Positions 16,929 to 26,855 of a DNA stretch of 64,000 bases are shown here, piece by piece (positions within the stretch are counted from its first letter, which is position 1; each line of letters starts with the position of its first letter). Under the pieces are notes generated by a model. The model saw only the letters and a list, made by a program, of their open reading frames with translations, made no database searches and was not told where the DNA came from. A program made the position numbers and the translations under genes. This DNA comes from Enemella dayhoffiae (lineage in GTDB: Bacteria; Actinomycetota; Actinomycetes; Propionibacteriales; Propionibacteriaceae), in NCBI RefSeq assembly GCF_002250625.1, contig NZ_NMVQ01000045.1, positions 1-64,000 on the forward strand. Direction: 5' to 3'.

Positions 16929-18167
16929 ATGAGTGCGACCGTGCAGGACCCGGACGGGTCCCGCCTGCTGACCACCGATCAGGTGGCTCCGCTGCTAGCC
17001 GCGGCCGTCTCCCATGCCGGCGGTCACCTGGTGTCTTGGCAGTTGGACCACGTCGACGCCAACCCCAACCAGTCGACCACCGCCACCTACACCGCCGTCG
17101 TCGACTGGCCGTTCGGCCGACGCAACGAGCTGCTCGGGGTGAGCGCACGCGCCAACGGGCGTACGCCGACCGACGAGCGCGCCGAGATCTTCGTCGACGG
17201 CGACCGTGAGGCGGTGGTCTGGCTCTATCCGCGCGACCCCGACCTGCCCGGGCTGGCGCGGGCGGCATACCCGGAGGACATGTCGCGGCTGCTGTCGGGG
17301 GTGATGGGCGTGCCGGTGCCGCCGGATCGGGTCCGCCTGGACATGATCGGTTATCGGCCGCGGCGCCGGGCCGTGCTGCGCGCCACCACTGACCTGGTCG
17401 GGCCGCAGGGGCCCTATCGGACCGTGTTCTATGTGAAGGTGCTGCGCGAGACCTTGTTCGAGGAGGTACGCCGCCGCCACGAGTTGCTGCGTGGGGCCGG
17501 CGTACCCGCCCCACGGGTCGCCGCCGCCACCCCGGACTGTCTGCTCGTGCTCGACGAGTTGCCGGGAATCCCGCTGAGCAAGGCGATTTTCGATCCCGAA
17601 CCGCCCTGCACCGCCGAGCAGCTGATCTGGGTACTGGACTCGATGCCGCGCCCGGTCTCCGAGCTGCCGCGGCGGGCGCCCTGGGCCGATTCGATCCAGC
17701 ACTACACCGAGATGGTGATCAAGGCGATGCCGACCCTGGAGCATCGGCTGCGGTGGCTGGCCGAGGAGATCAGCACCGGGCTGGCGCCGATCCCGCCCGG
17801 TCACGAACCGACCCACGGTGACTTCCACGAGGGTCAGATCCACGTCTCCGGCGGGCAGATCTGCGGACTGCTCGACGTCGACACGATCGGCCCTGGGCGT
17901 CGTGCCGACGACCTGGCGTGTCTGGTCGCCCACCTGTCCACCGTGCAGCGGATGAACGCCCAGCAGGCGGCCCGGGTGCGGCACCTGTTGTCGACGTGGG
18001 TGCCGGTGTTCGACGAGCGGGTCGACCCGACCGAGCTCAGGCTGCGGGCCGCCGCCGTGGTGATCTCGCTGGCCACCGGCCCCTATCGCGGCCAGGAACC
18101 CAACTGGCAGGCCGAGACGGTCGGCATCGTCGATGCCGCGGAAACCCTTGTGTCACAGGTTTTGTGA
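16929..18167 (+). CDS. APH-family phosphotransferase (kinase fold)
   Basis: This 412-aa protein has an aminoglycoside-phosphotransferase/choline-kinase-like fold. Visible motifs are FYVKVLRETLFEEVRRRHEL (ATP-binding Lys and Glu), the catalytic loop EPTHGDFHEGQIHV, and the metal Asp in ICGLLDVDTIGPGRRADD. The catalytic-loop Asn found in many kinases is Gln here (HGDFHEGQ). The N-terminal 150 residues (TATYTAVVDWPFGRRNELLG) resemble the cap of maltokinase-like proteins. Substrate is unknown. It probably shares a transcript with trpS. The ATG has GGAGAG upstream. Confidence 0.8.
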   Translation: MSATVQDPDGSRLLTTDQVAPLLAAAVSHAGGHLVSWQLDHVDANPNQSTTATYTAVVDWPFGRRNELLGVSARANGRTPTDERAEIFVDGDREAVVWLYPRDPDLPGLARAAYPEDMSRLLSGVMGVPVPPDRVRLDMIGYRPRRRAVLRATTDLVGPQGPYRTVFYVKVLRETLFEEVRRRHELLRGAGVPAPRVAAATPDCLLVLDELPGIPLSKAIFDPEPPCTAEQLIWVLDSMPRPVSELPRRAPWADSIQHYTEMVIKAMPTLEHRLRWLAEEISTGLAPIPPGHEPTHGDFHEGQIHVSGGQICGLLDVDTIGPGRRADDLACLVAHLSTVQRMNAQQAARVRHLLSTWVPVFDERVDPTELRLRAAAVVISLATGPYRGQEPNWQAETVGIVDAAETLVSQVL

Positions 18168-18290
18168 ACCGTCAACAATCCGGTCGTCCAGTCCGGATGG
18201 AGGAGAATCCCCCTATTGCCCGCGACGCGGGGACCACCCTGATATCGCCATAAGCACAGGTCGTGCGGTGGAACTCGGGGGAGAACCCAC

Positions 18291-18576
18291 ATGTCCAGAC
18301 GATTCCTCTCGCGCGCCGGAATGGCGCTCCTCACTCTGATCCTCGCGGTGCGCGCAGGCGTTCCACGGCGGGATGATCCACTGGTCCCCCGCCAGCGGCG
18401 CCTGGCCGACCTGGGGGGCGATTCAGCAGCACTGGGCGAAGAACGGTTGGGAGACGGGGAAGTACGGTTATCCGCTCGACACCGAGAACTGTTACCCGTT
18501 GGGTGGTGGTACGGGTTGTCAGCAGCACTTCCAAGGCGGCGTGATCACCTGGAACCAGATAGCTGGCGCCTACTGA
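18291..18576 (+). pseudogene. Remnant of a secreted LGFP-repeat protein gene
   Basis: The 5' part (ATG 18291, with GGGGGAG upstream) encodes a signal peptide, MSRRFLSRAGMALLTLILAV. From about 18348 the sequence continues in another frame as an LGFP segment: CAQAFHGGMIHWSP, then [20 protein letters not shown], and the end unit CQQHFQGGVITWN, finishing at TGA 18574-18576. A deletion of the middle, with loss of frame, joined the two ends. The C-terminal segment closely matches the ends of the LGFP proteins at 20407 and 26856, so this was once a fourth member of the group. Confidence 0.8.
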
Positions 18577-18595
18577 GGGGTCGCGAGTCGGCCGA

Positions 18596-18958
18596 TCAGC
18601 TCAGGCTGATCGGCCGGCCGTGCAGAGTCCTGGCGGCTGCCTCGTGCCAGGCCCGCTCGGTGCGGACGAGCTCGTCGGCGGTGACCAGGCCGCGGTCGGC
18701 GAGCAGTCCCAGCAGGGCGTCGGTCCAGCGGAGGTAGTAGTCCGAGCCGTCGGAATCCGTGCTCTGCTTGAGTTCCCGGCCGAGGCGATCGGCCCATTCC
18801 GGCCAGTCGAAGACGCCGCGCTCGTGCAGGGCCACGGTGATCGCGAACACCTGCGCCTGCCAGGGTTCGGCGAACACGGTCTTATCGCCGGCGGCCGGCG
18901 GCAGCGGCATCGCATCACAGCTCGCCTCGACCCGGGCCAGTTCCTCGGCGGCGCTCAC
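18596..18958 (-). CDS. Nitrile hydratase accessory (activator) protein
   Basis: This 120-aa protein matches the small nitrile hydratase activators that help load the metal and mature the alpha subunit. It is recognised from the block FAEPWQAQVFAITVALHERG followed by VFDWPEWADRLGREL and GSDYYLRWTDALLGLLADRG, which also resembles the N-terminal half of the beta subunit. The GTG start (18956-18958) overlaps the stop of the beta gene (GTGA). It is the last gene of the alpha-beta-activator operon. Confidence 0.88.
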   Translation of the reverse strand: MSAAEELARVEASCDAMPLPPAAGDKTVFAEPWQAQVFAITVALHERGVFDWPEWADRLGRELKQSTDSDGSDYYLRWTDALLGLLADRGLVTADELVRTERAWHEAAARTLHGRPISLS

Positions 18959-19596
18959 GGTGACTCCGGCTCGACCGGTCGGAGGTAGGGCTCGAACGCG
19001 TCGACGCTCACCACCAGGCCGGGGCCAGCGTCGGATCCCCACAGCTCGGTGCCCGCGAACTCCACCGTGTAAAGGAATTCTGGCGTCCGATCGGGGACCT
19101 CGCCGATCGGCACCGCGTTGCGATCGGGAAACACGAACGCGCCGTGGACGGCGCTCACCGTGCCGATCTTCGCGGCGGCGTACGCCGGGAGCCGGGTGTG
19201 GACCACTTCGGGCACGGCCGTGGTGCGCACCCGCTGACCCACCCGGTACGCCGGAAGTACTGCGGTCTCCCGGTCGTAGGGCGAGCCGTTCTGCAACCCG
19301 GGCAGCATTTCCGCCCAGGTCCGGGCCCGGACTCCGCAGTCGTCCAGCAGTCCGGACCGCCGCAGCAACCCCTCGAGCGCCTCGAGCCAGATCCGGTAGT
19401 AGCTCTTGTGCAGGTAACCGGGCAACCGTTCCCGGGCCGACCGGCTCTGGTCGATGTTCCATCGCCCGAGCGCCCCGGTGGCCAGGGTCAGGGCCAGCGT
19501 CCGGCGCTCCCACTCGGCGTGGAAGGTGGGTTCATCGGGCTCGGGGTGGACCGGGCCGAGGTCGGTTCGTCCCCCAACATCCTGCTGCCGGCTCAC
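18955..19596 (-). CDS. Nitrile hydratase beta subunit
   Basis: This non-metal subunit of the alpha/beta enzyme converts nitriles to amides (213 aa). The N-terminal part [20 protein letters not shown] and [14 protein letters not shown], and the C-terminal SH3-like part [18 protein letters not shown] and [15 protein letters not shown], are both present in one chain. That argues against thiocyanate hydrolase, where these halves are split. The GTG start overlaps the alpha stop (GTGA, 19593-19596), which indicates coupling. The common N-terminal MNGxHDxGG form is changed to [14 protein letters not shown]. Confidence 0.9.
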   Translation of the reverse strand: MSRQQDVGGRTDLGPVHPEPDEPTFHAEWERRTLALTLATGALGRWNIDQSRSARERLPGYLHKSYYRIWLEALEGLLRRSGLLDDCGVRARTWAEMLPGLQNGSPYDRETAVLPAYRVGQRVRTTAVPEVVHTRLPAYAAAKIGTVSAVHGAFVFPDRNAVPIGEVPDRTPEFLYTVEFAGTELWGSDAGPGLVVSVDAFEPYLRPVEPESP

Positions 19597-20231
19597 CGTT
19601 GAGGCTCCGGCCCGGTCTGCTCCGGCAGGAGCGCGGTCCCGATCATCGAATCCCGGGAAACCAACCCGGCCAGGGATTCCTCCGTCCAGCCCTCGGTGCC
19701 GCTGGGGCGCTGCGGCAGCACCAGGTAGCGGACCTCGGCGGTCGAGTCCCAGACCCGGATGCGGGTGTGTTCGGGGAGAGTGTGACCGAAGTCGGCGAGT
19801 ACGCCGCGCGGGTCCCGCACCGCCTTGGCCCGATAGACCGGTGACTTGTACCAGACCGGCGGCAGCCCCAACACCGACCACGGATAGCAGGAGCACAGCG
19901 TGCACACCACCAGGTTGTGCAGCTCGTCGGTGTTCTCGACCGCCACCAGATGTTCGCCCTGTCGGCCACGGCACCCCAGCTCGGCGACCGCCGCCGTGGC
20001 GTCGCTGAGCAGCCGGTCCCGGAAGCCCGGATCGACCCAGGCGCGGGCGACCACGGCCGCCCCGAGGTGGGGGCCGATCTCCGACTCGTAGCGCTCGACG
20101 ATGCGGTCCAGGGCATCCGGGTCCACCAACCCCCGGTCGGTGAGCAGGGTTTCCAGCGCTCTGGCCCGGGCGTCGGACTCCGACAGCTCGGAAAACCCGT
20201 CATGGGTGTGCTCGTGCTGGTCCGCCGCCAT
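19593..20231 (-). CDS. Nitrile hydratase alpha subunit, cobalt-type
   Basis: This is the metal-binding subunit (212 aa). The metal claw is [18 protein letters not shown]. The VCTLCSC form with Thr marks the Co(III) class, while VCSLCSC marks the Fe class. Two of its cysteines are normally oxidised to sulfinic and sulfenic acids. The His-rich start (DQHEHTHDG) may be disordered. The ATG at 20231 is set by TAATCT 7 nt upstream (leaderless). Order alpha-beta-activator with GTGA overlaps at both junctions gives a tight operon. No amidase or cobalt transporter gene is next to it. Confidence 0.93.
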   Translation of the reverse strand: MAADQHEHTHDGFSELSESDARARALETLLTDRGLVDPDALDRIVERYESEIGPHLGAAVVARAWVDPGFRDRLLSDATAAVAELGCRGRQGEHLVAVENTDELHNLVVCTLCSCYPWSVLGLPPVWYKSPVYRAKAVRDPRGVLADFGHTLPEHTRIRVWDSTAEVRYLVLPQRPSGTEGWTEESLAGLVSRDSMIGTALLPEQTGPEPQR

Positions 20232-20238
20232 GCGGTCA

Positions 20239-20244
20239 AGATTA
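20239..20244 (-). promoter_or_regulatory. Leaderless -10 box of the nitrile hydratase operon
   Basis: TAATCT on the minus strand lies 7 nt before the ATG of the alpha subunit. The palindromic element at 20247-20337 lies directly upstream and would cover the -35 region. Confidence 0.55.
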
Positions 20245-20246
20245 GA

Positions 20247-20337
20247 CCCCGCACAACTCCGGTCTGACGCCTGGGGCGCGACGAGCGGCCGCGGGTTCGC
20301 GGCGGGTGCCGGTCCGTGACACCGGAGATGTGCGGGG
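20247..20337. repeat. Palindromic intergenic element, family 2 copy A
   Basis: CCCCGCACAACTCCGGT (20247-20263) and ACCGGAGATGTGCGGGG (20321-20337) are inverse complements with one mismatch in 17. The spacer contains GACGAGCGGCCGCGGGT, which recurs with one change in the second copy at 55837-55931. It overlaps the promoter region of the nitrile hydratase operon. Confidence 0.8.
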
Positions 20338-20351
20338 AGAGCGCCAACAGG

Positions 20352-20385
20352 TCGGGCCCCGGGACCGTGTGGTCCCGGGGCCCGA
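20352..20385 (-). terminator. Strong hairpin after the ExeM-type nuclease gene
   Basis: A perfect 15-bp stem (20352-20366 with 20371-20385, TCGGGCCCCGGGACC arm) with a GTGT loop lies 22 nt past the nuclease stop. There is no T-run, which is common for actinobacterial terminators. Confidence 0.7.
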
Positions 20386-20406
20386 TCGTGCCGGCTGTGC
20401 GTGTGA

Positions 20407-23400
20407 TCAGAACGTGCCGCGCACCGCATTCCAGACGATGGTGCCGCCCTGGAAGTCCTGGCGACACTCGCGTACGCCGTTCACGGTGCCACAGGTCTCA
20501 CCGAACACCGGATAGCCATAGCGGCCGGCCTCCCAGCCGTTGCGGGCCCAGTGCTGCTGAATCGCACCCCAGACCGGCCGGGCGTCGGTGCGGGGCGACC
20601 AGTAGATCGCGCCCCCTTGGAAGAACTGCCCGCAGCCGCCGTCGCGCAGCCCGCAGAACTCGGATCCGGTCGGGTAGCCGAGCTGGCTGGTCTCCCAGCC
20701 CAGGGCGGCGTACCGCTGATAGATCGCCCCCCAGATCGGGTGCGCCCCGGTCGCGGGCGACCAGGAGATCAGGCCGCCGCTGAACCGCTGGGTGCACCCG
20801 CCGTCACGCAGCCCGCACAGCTCGTCACCGGTGGGATAGCCCAGCGTGCTGGTCTCCGACTTCACCTTCCCGTACGCCTGGCCGATGGCTCCCCAGACGG
20901 GGTGGGCATCGGTGCCGGGGGACCAGTACATCGAGCCGCCCCGGAAGAACTGCACGCAGCCGCCGTCCCGCAGCCCGCAGATCTCATCCGAGGTGGGATA
21001 ACCGAGCTTCCCGGTCTCCCAACCCATCCGGGCCCACTTGTCGCGAACCGCACCCTTCACCAACTGGGCGTTGGTGCTGTTCGAGGAATAGATCGAACCG
21101 CCGGTGAAGTGACGCATGCAGCCACCGTCCCGCAGCCCACAGGTCTCGGGTCCGGTCGGGACCCCGACCGGCCCATTCATCCCGCCCAGGGAGTTCCACT
21201 TCACCGTGATCGGCGAATCCGGATTCGGAGTCGGAGTCGGCGTGGGCGTGGGGGTCGGGGTCGGCGTGGTCGTCGCCGCCTTCAGCCCCACCAGTGCCGG
21301 ATCATGATCGGAGGCCGCAAACGGTTCACTGGTATAGAAATCGGTCACGTTGTAGTTGCGCCGCGAATACTGCATCGCGACCGACTCGTCGGCGTTGATG
21401 TCCCACACCCCCGATCCGGTGACCAGTGCCTTCGCCGCCGCGTTGGCGAAGATGTGGTCCAGCGAACCGAGCCGACCGCTGAACTGATAGGTCGTCTCGT
21501 CGGGGTTCTCGACGTTGTGATAACCCGCCGCCTCGATGATCTGGACCGGCTCCTCCTTGCTGTAGGCGTTGAAGTCACCGACCAGCAGCACCGGCTTGCC
21601 GGCGAACTGTTGGTTCGTCCAGCTCGTCAGGGCGGTCGCCTGCGCCTTGCGTGACGGGTTCGACTTGCCCTGGCCGGTGCCGTCGTCGTCACCAGAGCCC
21701 TTCGACTTGAAGTGGTTCGCGACCGCGACGAAGCCGAGATTCGACGTGGTGGAACGGAATTCCTGGGCCAGCGGATAGCGGGCGTTGGCGAACGCGTCGT
21801 CCAGCTGGATCAGCGAACCGCCGACCGGCGCCGCCTTTGACTTGTCGTAGATGAACGCGGTGCGGATCACGTCCTCGTTGCTCGGGGTGACCGTCGGGCT
21901 GGGCACCGCGGCCCAGTTGCCACCCTTGGCGTTCAGCTCGGCGACCAGCTTGTTCAGCGTCAGATCCCGCTCGTGCGAGATCCAGGAGAGCCCGGCGGAG
22001 TTCTCCACCTCCATCAGCGCGATCACCTCGGCCCCGGATCCGTTGATGGCGTTGACGATCTTGGCCTGCTGGTCGTTGAACGCCGACTGCGTGTACGCCC
22101 CGCGCACCTCGCACATGTCGGTCGTCACCGGGTTGCCGTTGCGATCGGTGTACGCCTTGCACGGCTTGACCGCGTTCTCCTGCTCACCGAGATCGGTGAA
22201 ATAGTTCAGGATGTTGAAGGTTGCCAGCTGCAGCTCCCCACCGACGGCCGGCGGGGTCGCCGGGCGGTCGTTCTCACCGGTCACCGGGATGTCGGTGTCG
22301 TCGCTGCCGACGACCTGCCCGGTGGGCTGGAAGTTCCACTGGAAGCGGTAGTCCAGGATCACCGGCTTTCCGAACGTCAGTTGGGAATTGGTCCGCATCG
22401 GCGTGGTCTGCGACAGGTAGGGCAGCGGGGATCCCTTGGCGGTCGCGTTGTTCATGTAGTCCCACGCCGACCCGTCATCCAGGGTGATGTACTTCTTCGC
22501 CTGCTCGGCCTCGTAGGCCGCTGCCTCGGTGTAGGGCACCTTGTCGGTGGCGGTGTAGAGCGGCTTGTCACCCACGGCCAGACCGAGCTGGCCGTACTGG
22601 TTCAGCTGGTAGTTGTTGGTGATCGTGTAGTTGCCCTGCGGCAGCACCGACATCCCCTCGTACGCCTCCTTCTCGGCGTCGGTGGTCGGCAGCGTGGCCA
22701 GCGGGGTCGGCGTCACCGGAGCGCAGCCGTCGACCGCGGTGAGCGTGATCCCGGTCAACTCGGTCAGCGTCTTGTAGCCGTCGGTCTGGGTGGTCGGATA
22801 TTCGGTCACCTTGCCGGTCACGTCATAGCAGCGGCCCGGCTCCACCGAGGTGTTGCCGAAGGCGAACACACCATCGGACGCCTGACCGGCGGCCTTCGGC
22901 GTACCCCCGCTGCCCGGGGTCTGCAGATAGAACCCGTTGAACCCGCCGGTCGGATAGTTGGCGGTCACCACACCGCGCACGGTCACGGTCTGGTCCTTCA
23001 GCGGCGACATCGCGCCGGTGCCCTGCACCTCGGCGATCGTCCGGGTCGTCGGCGTTCCCGTGGTCGGGCTGGAGGTCGGTGTGGGCGAGGACGGGCCGCT
23101 CGGCGTCGGGGTCGGCGTCGGCGTACCACCAGCGGAGTTCTGCGGGGTCGGCGCGCCCACCGTGAAGTCGGCGGCGTTGTTGTCGGTGTCCACGCCGGCG
23201 GTGGTCCGCGCGGCCGAGGTGGTGTTGGACAGCGCCGGGGTGGCCGCCCCCTCGAACCTGGTCGCCGCGCCGTAACCGACCTTGTCCACCACGGCACCGG
23301 AGGCGTCGGTGAGCTCGACCGCGCCGTTGGTACCGCTCATCGCCACCGCGCAGGTGACCTCCGGGGTGGGCAGCGCCGGGGCGGTGCCGGTGCCGGCCGC

Positions 23401-23727
23401 CTGCTGGGCCAGGTAATAGCCCGACGGCTGGACCGCCCCGGTCAGCGCGCAGCTGCCGCCCGAGCCGCCGCTCGCCGAATAGTAGGTGAGCTTCCAACCC
23501 GTGAGGTCGATCGGCGACGCGGTCCGATTGTAGAGCTCGATGAAGTCGTTCTTGAGCGGGGCGCCGGAGTTTCCGCCGCCGCCGTACACCTCGTTGACGA
23601 CCAGGTGGTCGGCGACGGCGCGGGGACTGGCGGGGGCGGCGTACGCCCCGGCGACCGCCATCGAGGTGGACAGCAGGCCGGCGGCGGCTGCCAGCGCGAT
23701 GCTGGCTCTGGATCGGGTCCAGGACAT
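20407..23727 (-). CDS. Secreted ExeM/NucH-type endonuclease with five LGFP repeats
   Basis: This is a large exported nuclease of 1106 aa. Its domains in order are: a signal peptide (to about AYAAPA, residue 32); a lamin-tail domain ([32 protein letters not shown]); a Pro/Thr linker; an OB-like domain ([20 protein letters not shown]); an endonuclease/exonuclease/phosphatase domain with [28 protein letters not shown] and the catalytic SDHDP; a PTPTPTPT linker; and five LGFP repeats (LGYPTSDE-type) each with a CGLRDGGC insert. The family cleaves extracellular DNA in feeding or biofilm turnover. The LGFP tail probably holds it at the cell envelope. It is divergent from the acyl-CoA mutase gene. 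Confidence 0.93.
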   Translation of the reverse strand: MSWTRSRASIALAAAAGLLSTSMAVAGAYAAPASPRAVADHLVVNEVYGGGGNSGAPLKNDFIELYNRTASPIDLTGWKLTYYSASGGSGGSCALTGAVQPSGYYLAQQAAGTGTAPALPTPEVTCAVAMSGTNGAVELTDASGAVVDKVGYGAATRFEGAATPALSNTTSAARTTAGVDTDNNAADFTVGAPTPQNSAGGTPTPTPTPSGPSSPTPTSSPTTGTPTTRTIAEVQGTGAMSPLKDQTVTVRGVVTANYPTGGFNGFYLQTPGSGGTPKAAGQASDGVFAFGNTSVEPGRCYDVTGKVTEYPTTQTDGYKTLTELTGITLTAVDGCAPVTPTPLATLPTTDAEKEAYEGMSVLPQGNYTITNNYQLNQYGQLGLAVGDKPLYTATDKVPYTEAAAYEAEQAKKYITLDDGSAWDYMNNATAKGSPLPYLSQTTPMRTNSQLTFGKPVILDYRFQWNFQPTGQVVGSDDTDIPVTGENDRPATPPAVGGELQLATFNILNYFTDLGEQENAVKPCKAYTDRNGNPVTTDMCEVRGAYTQSAFNDQQAKIVNAINGSGAEVIALMEVENSAGLSWISHERDLTLNKLVAELNAKGGNWAAVPSPTVTPSNEDVIRTAFIYDKSKAAPVGGSLIQLDDAFANARYPLAQEFRSTTSNLGFVAVANHFKSKGSGDDDGTGQGKSNPSRKAQATALTSWTNQQFAGKPVLLVGDFNAYSKEEPVQIIEAAGYHNVENPDETTYQFSGRLGSLDHIFANAAAKALVTGSGVWDINADESVAMQYSRRNYNVTDFYTSEPFAASDHDPALVGLKAATTTPTPTPTPTPTPTPNPDSPITVKWNSLGGMNGPVGVPTGPETCGLRDGGCMRHFTGGSIYSSNSTNAQLVKGAVRDKWARMGWETGKLGYPTSDEICGLRDGGCVQFFRGGSMYWSPGTDAHPVWGAIGQAYGKVKSETSTLGYPTGDELCGLRDGGCTQRFSGGLISWSPATGAHPIWGAIYQRYAALGWETSQLGYPTGSEFCGLRDGGCGQFFQGGAIYWSPRTDARPVWGAIQQHWARNGWEAGRYGYPVFGETCGTVNGVRECRQDFQGGTIVWNAVRGTF

Positions 23728-23919
23728 GAGGGGGACTCCCGTGGTTGGAGGCAGGACCCGCCCGACGCTAGCGGTGCCGGACGGTGTGTGAGGCAGGAAG
23801 TTCCCTGACCCGACAAAGATTCACCCGGACGCCGACTGGCCGTTACCTACCTGGGAGCCGTCTCATCTGCCGCCGGTGCGCATCGGCCGAACACCCCACG
23901 GGCCCCGGAGGCCGGGCGG

Positions 23920-23925
23920 TATGGT
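23920..23925 (+). promoter_or_regulatory. Leaderless -10 box of the acyl-CoA mutase gene
   Basis: TATGGT lies 6 nt before the ATG at 23932, the same arrangement as at the UDP-glucose dehydrogenase gene. Confidence 0.55.
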
Positions 23926-23931
23926 GCAACC

Positions 23932-25512
23932 ATGAGCGGTCAGACCGAATCGGGCACCGATTTCCAGTCCGTCTATGACGCGGACTCGCTGGCGGGATTC
24001 GACCCCGCGCAGCAGTTGGGCGCGCCCGGTGCATACCCCTACACCCGGGGTGTCTATCCCACCATGTACACCCAGCGTCCCTGGACGATGCGCCAGTATG
24101 CCGGATTCGGCACCGCCACCGAGTCGAATGCCCGCTACAAGGAGCTGATCGCCAACGGCACGATGGGGCTGTCGGTCGCGTTCGACCTGCCCACCCAGAT
24201 GGGTTACGACTCCGACGCCGACGTCAGCAGCGGCGAGGTGGGCAAGGTCGGGGTGGCGATCGACTCGATCGAGGACATGCGGATCCTGTTCGGCGGGATC
24301 GACCTGGGCAAGGTGTCCACGTCGATGACGATCAACGCCCCGGCCGCGGTGCTGCTGCTGCTCTATCAGCTGGTCGCCGAGGAGCAGGGGACCCCGGCCG
24401 ACAAGCTGACCGGCACCATCCAGAACGACGTGCTCAAGGAATACATCGCCCGCGGCACCTACATCTTCCCGCCGGCCCCGTCGCTGCGGCTGATCTCGGA
24501 CATCTTCGGCTATTGCAAGGCCGAGATCCCGAAGTGGAACACCATCTCCATCTCCGGCTATCACATGGCCGAGGCCGGAGCCACGCCCGCCGAGGAGATC
24601 GCGTTCACCCTGGCCGACGGCATCGCCTATGTCGAGGCGGCGATCGCCGCCGGGCTCAAGGTGGACGACTTCGCCCCGCGGCTGTCGTTCTTCTTCGTCT
24701 CCCGCACCACGATCCTGGAGGAGGTGGCCAAGTTCCGCGCCGCCCGCCGGATCTGGGCGAAGATCATGAAGGAGCGCTTCGGCGCGCAGAACCCCAAGTC
24801 GATGATGCTGCGCTTCCACACCCAGACCGCCGGCGTCCAGCTGACCGCCCAGCAGCCCGAGGTGAACATGGTCCGGGTCGCGGTGCAGGCGCTGGCCGCG
24901 GCCCTGGGCGGGACCCAGTCGCTGCACACGAACTCGTTCGACGAGGCGATTGCGCTGCCGACCACCAAGTCGGCCCGGCTGGCGCTGCGCACCCAGCAGG
25001 TGATCGCGTTCGAGTCCGACGTGTGCAAGACCGTCGACCCGTTCGCTGGCTCCTTTGTCGTCGAGTCGCTGACCGATGGCGTCGAGGCCGAGGCGTGGAA
25101 GCTGATCGAGCGCGTCGACGAGCTCGGTGGTGCGGTGAAGGCGATCGAGCAGGGCTTCCAGAAGAACGAGATCGAGCAGTCGGCGTACCAGATCGCCCAG
25201 CAGATCGACTCCGCCGAACGGGTGGTGGTGGGGGTCAACCGGTTCACCCTCGAGGAGGAGGACCACTACGACCCGCTGCGGCTGGACCCGACGATCGGGG
25301 AACAGCAGTCCGCCCGGCTGGCGAAGCTGCGCGCCAACCGCGACAATGACGCCGTGCAGGCGGCGCTGGCCGAGATCAAGCGGGCGGCGCGGGGCAGCGA
25401 CAACCTGCTCTATCCGATGAAGGAGGCGCTGCGGCTGTCCGCCACCGTTGGTGAGGTGTGTGACGCCCTGCGTGAGGTGTGGGGGGTCTACGAACCGAAT
25501 GATGCGTTCTGA
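23932..25512 (+). CDS. Acyl-CoA mutase large subunit (methylmalonyl-CoA mutase family)
   Basis: This 526-aa substrate-binding chain belongs to an adenosylcobalamin-dependent mutase. Blocks typical of the TIM-barrel domain are visible: [52 protein letters not shown], the catalytic-His block [20 protein letters not shown], and [17 protein letters not shown]. The cobalamin-binding domain (DxHxxG) is absent. This is normal for the two-protein type, where a separate small subunit carries B12. No such gene lies nearby. Substrate (methylmalonyl-, isobutyryl- or ethylmalonyl-CoA) is not settled by reading. The next gene starts inside its last codons. Confidence 0.93.
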   Translation: MSGQTESGTDFQSVYDADSLAGFDPAQQLGAPGAYPYTRGVYPTMYTQRPWTMRQYAGFGTATESNARYKELIANGTMGLSVAFDLPTQMGYDSDADVSSGEVGKVGVAIDSIEDMRILFGGIDLGKVSTSMTINAPAAVLLLLYQLVAEEQGTPADKLTGTIQNDVLKEYIARGTYIFPPAPSLRLISDIFGYCKAEIPKWNTISISGYHMAEAGATPAEEIAFTLADGIAYVEAAIAAGLKVDDFAPRLSFFFVSRTTILEEVAKFRAARRIWAKIMKERFGAQNPKSMMLRFHTQTAGVQLTAQQPEVNMVRVAVQALAAALGGTQSLHTNSFDEAIALPTTKSARLALRTQQVIAFESDVCKTVDPFAGSFVVESLTDGVEAEAWKLIERVDELGGAVKAIEQGFQKNEIEQSAYQIAQQIDSAERVVVGVNRFTLEEEDHYDPLRLDPTIGEQQSARLAKLRANRDNDAVQAALAEIKRAARGSDNLLYPMKEALRLSATVGEVCDALREVWGVYEPNDAF

Positions 25513-26755
25513 GCCGATTGGCTCGGGGGCCCGGCCCGAGTTGCTGACCCGGATCGATGACCTGGTCGAGGAGCTCCAGCCACGACTTGTCGAGTGGCGC
25601 CGAGACCTGCACGCCCACCCCGAGCCCAGCCGTGCCGAACATCGGACCACCTCCCGGATCAGGGGAGTGCTCGAGTCGCTGGGGCTGGAAGCACGTTCGC
25701 TCGAGGTGCCCACCGGGTTGTACGCCGACGTGCTGCCCGACGGCAGCCGGCGGGTCCCGCGGATCGGGCTGCGCGCCGACATCGACGCGCTCTCCCTGGT
25801 CGACCAGAAGGACGTGCCCTACCGTTCCACGCACACCGGGGTGGCCCACGCCTGCGGGCACGACGTGCACACCGCGGTGCTGCTCGGGGCTGCCGAGGTG
25901 CTGGTCCGGCTGCGGGAACAGGGACTGCTCAACCGCGGCGTACGCCTGCTCTTCCAGCCCGCGGAGGAGACCAGCCCGGGTGGGGCCCTGGACATGGTCG
26001 CCCAGGGCCTGCTCGGCGACCTGCGCGAGGTGTACGCCCTGCACTGCGACCCGCGGACCGAGGTCGGCCGGGTCGCCATCCGCACCGGCGCGATCACCTC
26101 GGCCTGCGACCGCTTCCAGGTCACCTTCAGCGGCCCCGGCGGGCACAGCTCGCGGCCGCATCTCTCGGCCGACCTGGTGATGGCGATCGGCGCGGTGATC
26201 ACCGAGGTGCCGACCCTGCTGTCCCGGCGCATCGACCCGCGGGTGGGTGCCTCGATGGTGTGGGGCCAGGTCCAGGCCGGCAACGCGCCCAACGCGATCC
26301 CGGCCAGCGGGCAACTCTCGGGAACCCTGCGCTGCCTCCAGTTGGAGGGCTGGCAGCGGGCACGTGACCTGGTGCCGCAGCTGATCGAACAGGTGGCCGC
26401 CCCCTACGGGGTGAGCGTGCAGGTGGACCGGTCGACCGGGATCCCGCCGACCGTCAACCACGCGGCCGCGGCCGGCCGGCTGGCCGAGGTGTGCAGCGCC
26501 GTCCTCGGGCCCGACTCGCTGGCCGACACCGAACAGTCACTCGGCGGCGAGGACTTCTCCGAGATGGTGCTGGCGGTGCCCGGCGCGCTCGGCAGGCTCG
26601 GCGTACGCCCGGTCGGCAGCGCCGACTGGCCGGACCTGCACCGCCCCGGGTTCGACGTGGACGAGGCCTGCCTGGGCGTCGGCGTCCGCGTCCTCTCCGG
26701 CCTGGTGGCGTTGCGACCGGACCCCGGTCCGCGCCGGCGCAGCCAGGCCGCCTGA
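25502..26755 (+). CDS. M20-family amidohydrolase (metallopeptidase fold)
   Basis: This is a di-metal hydrolase of 417 aa. Metal and catalytic blocks are visible: [51 protein letters not shown] and the C-terminal [12 protein letters not shown] dimerisation domain ([20 protein letters not shown]) sits in the middle. Family members remove N-acyl groups from amino acids such as hippurate, IAA-amino acids or N-acetyl-diaminopimelate. The exact substrate is unknown. The ATG at 25502 (another ATG is one codon earlier) overlaps the mutase stop by 11 nt, so both are likely in one transcript. Confidence 0.9.
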   Translation: MRSEPIGSGARPELLTRIDDLVEELQPRLVEWRRDLHAHPEPSRAEHRTTSRIRGVLESLGLEARSLEVPTGLYADVLPDGSRRVPRIGLRADIDALSLVDQKDVPYRSTHTGVAHACGHDVHTAVLLGAAEVLVRLREQGLLNRGVRLLFQPAEETSPGGALDMVAQGLLGDLREVYALHCDPRTEVGRVAIRTGAITSACDRFQVTFSGPGGHSSRPHLSADLVMAIGAVITEVPTLLSRRIDPRVGASMVWGQVQAGNAPNAIPASGQLSGTLRCLQLEGWQRARDLVPQLIEQVAAPYGVSVQVDRSTGIPPTVNHAAAAGRLAEVCSAVLGPDSLADTEQSLGGEDFSEMVLAVPGALGRLGVRPVGSADWPDLHRPGFDVDEACLGVGVRVLSGLVALRPDPGPRRRSQAA

Positions 26756-26855
26756 GCGGACAATCACCTCGACCCGGCCCGGATCGGTTTGAGCGGGGGG
26801 TCAGATGTCTTAGAGTTTGCGTGCTGTTGGCACTTCCCCCTGCACTGGAGGCTCG

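Noticed and set aside
18596-20231. Thiocyanate hydrolase instead of nitrile hydratase
   Set aside because: The beta chain contains both the N-terminal and C-terminal parts in one protein, and the small third protein matches the activator family.
21973-23808. Long plus-strand open frame opposite the ExeM-type nuclease
   Set aside because: It is His/Arg/Gly-rich without domains, typical of antisense frames in GC-rich genes.
23932-25512. Truncated methylmalonyl-CoA mutase
   Set aside because: The lack of a B12 domain is normal for two-protein mutases, and the chain ends at the usual place for the large subunit.
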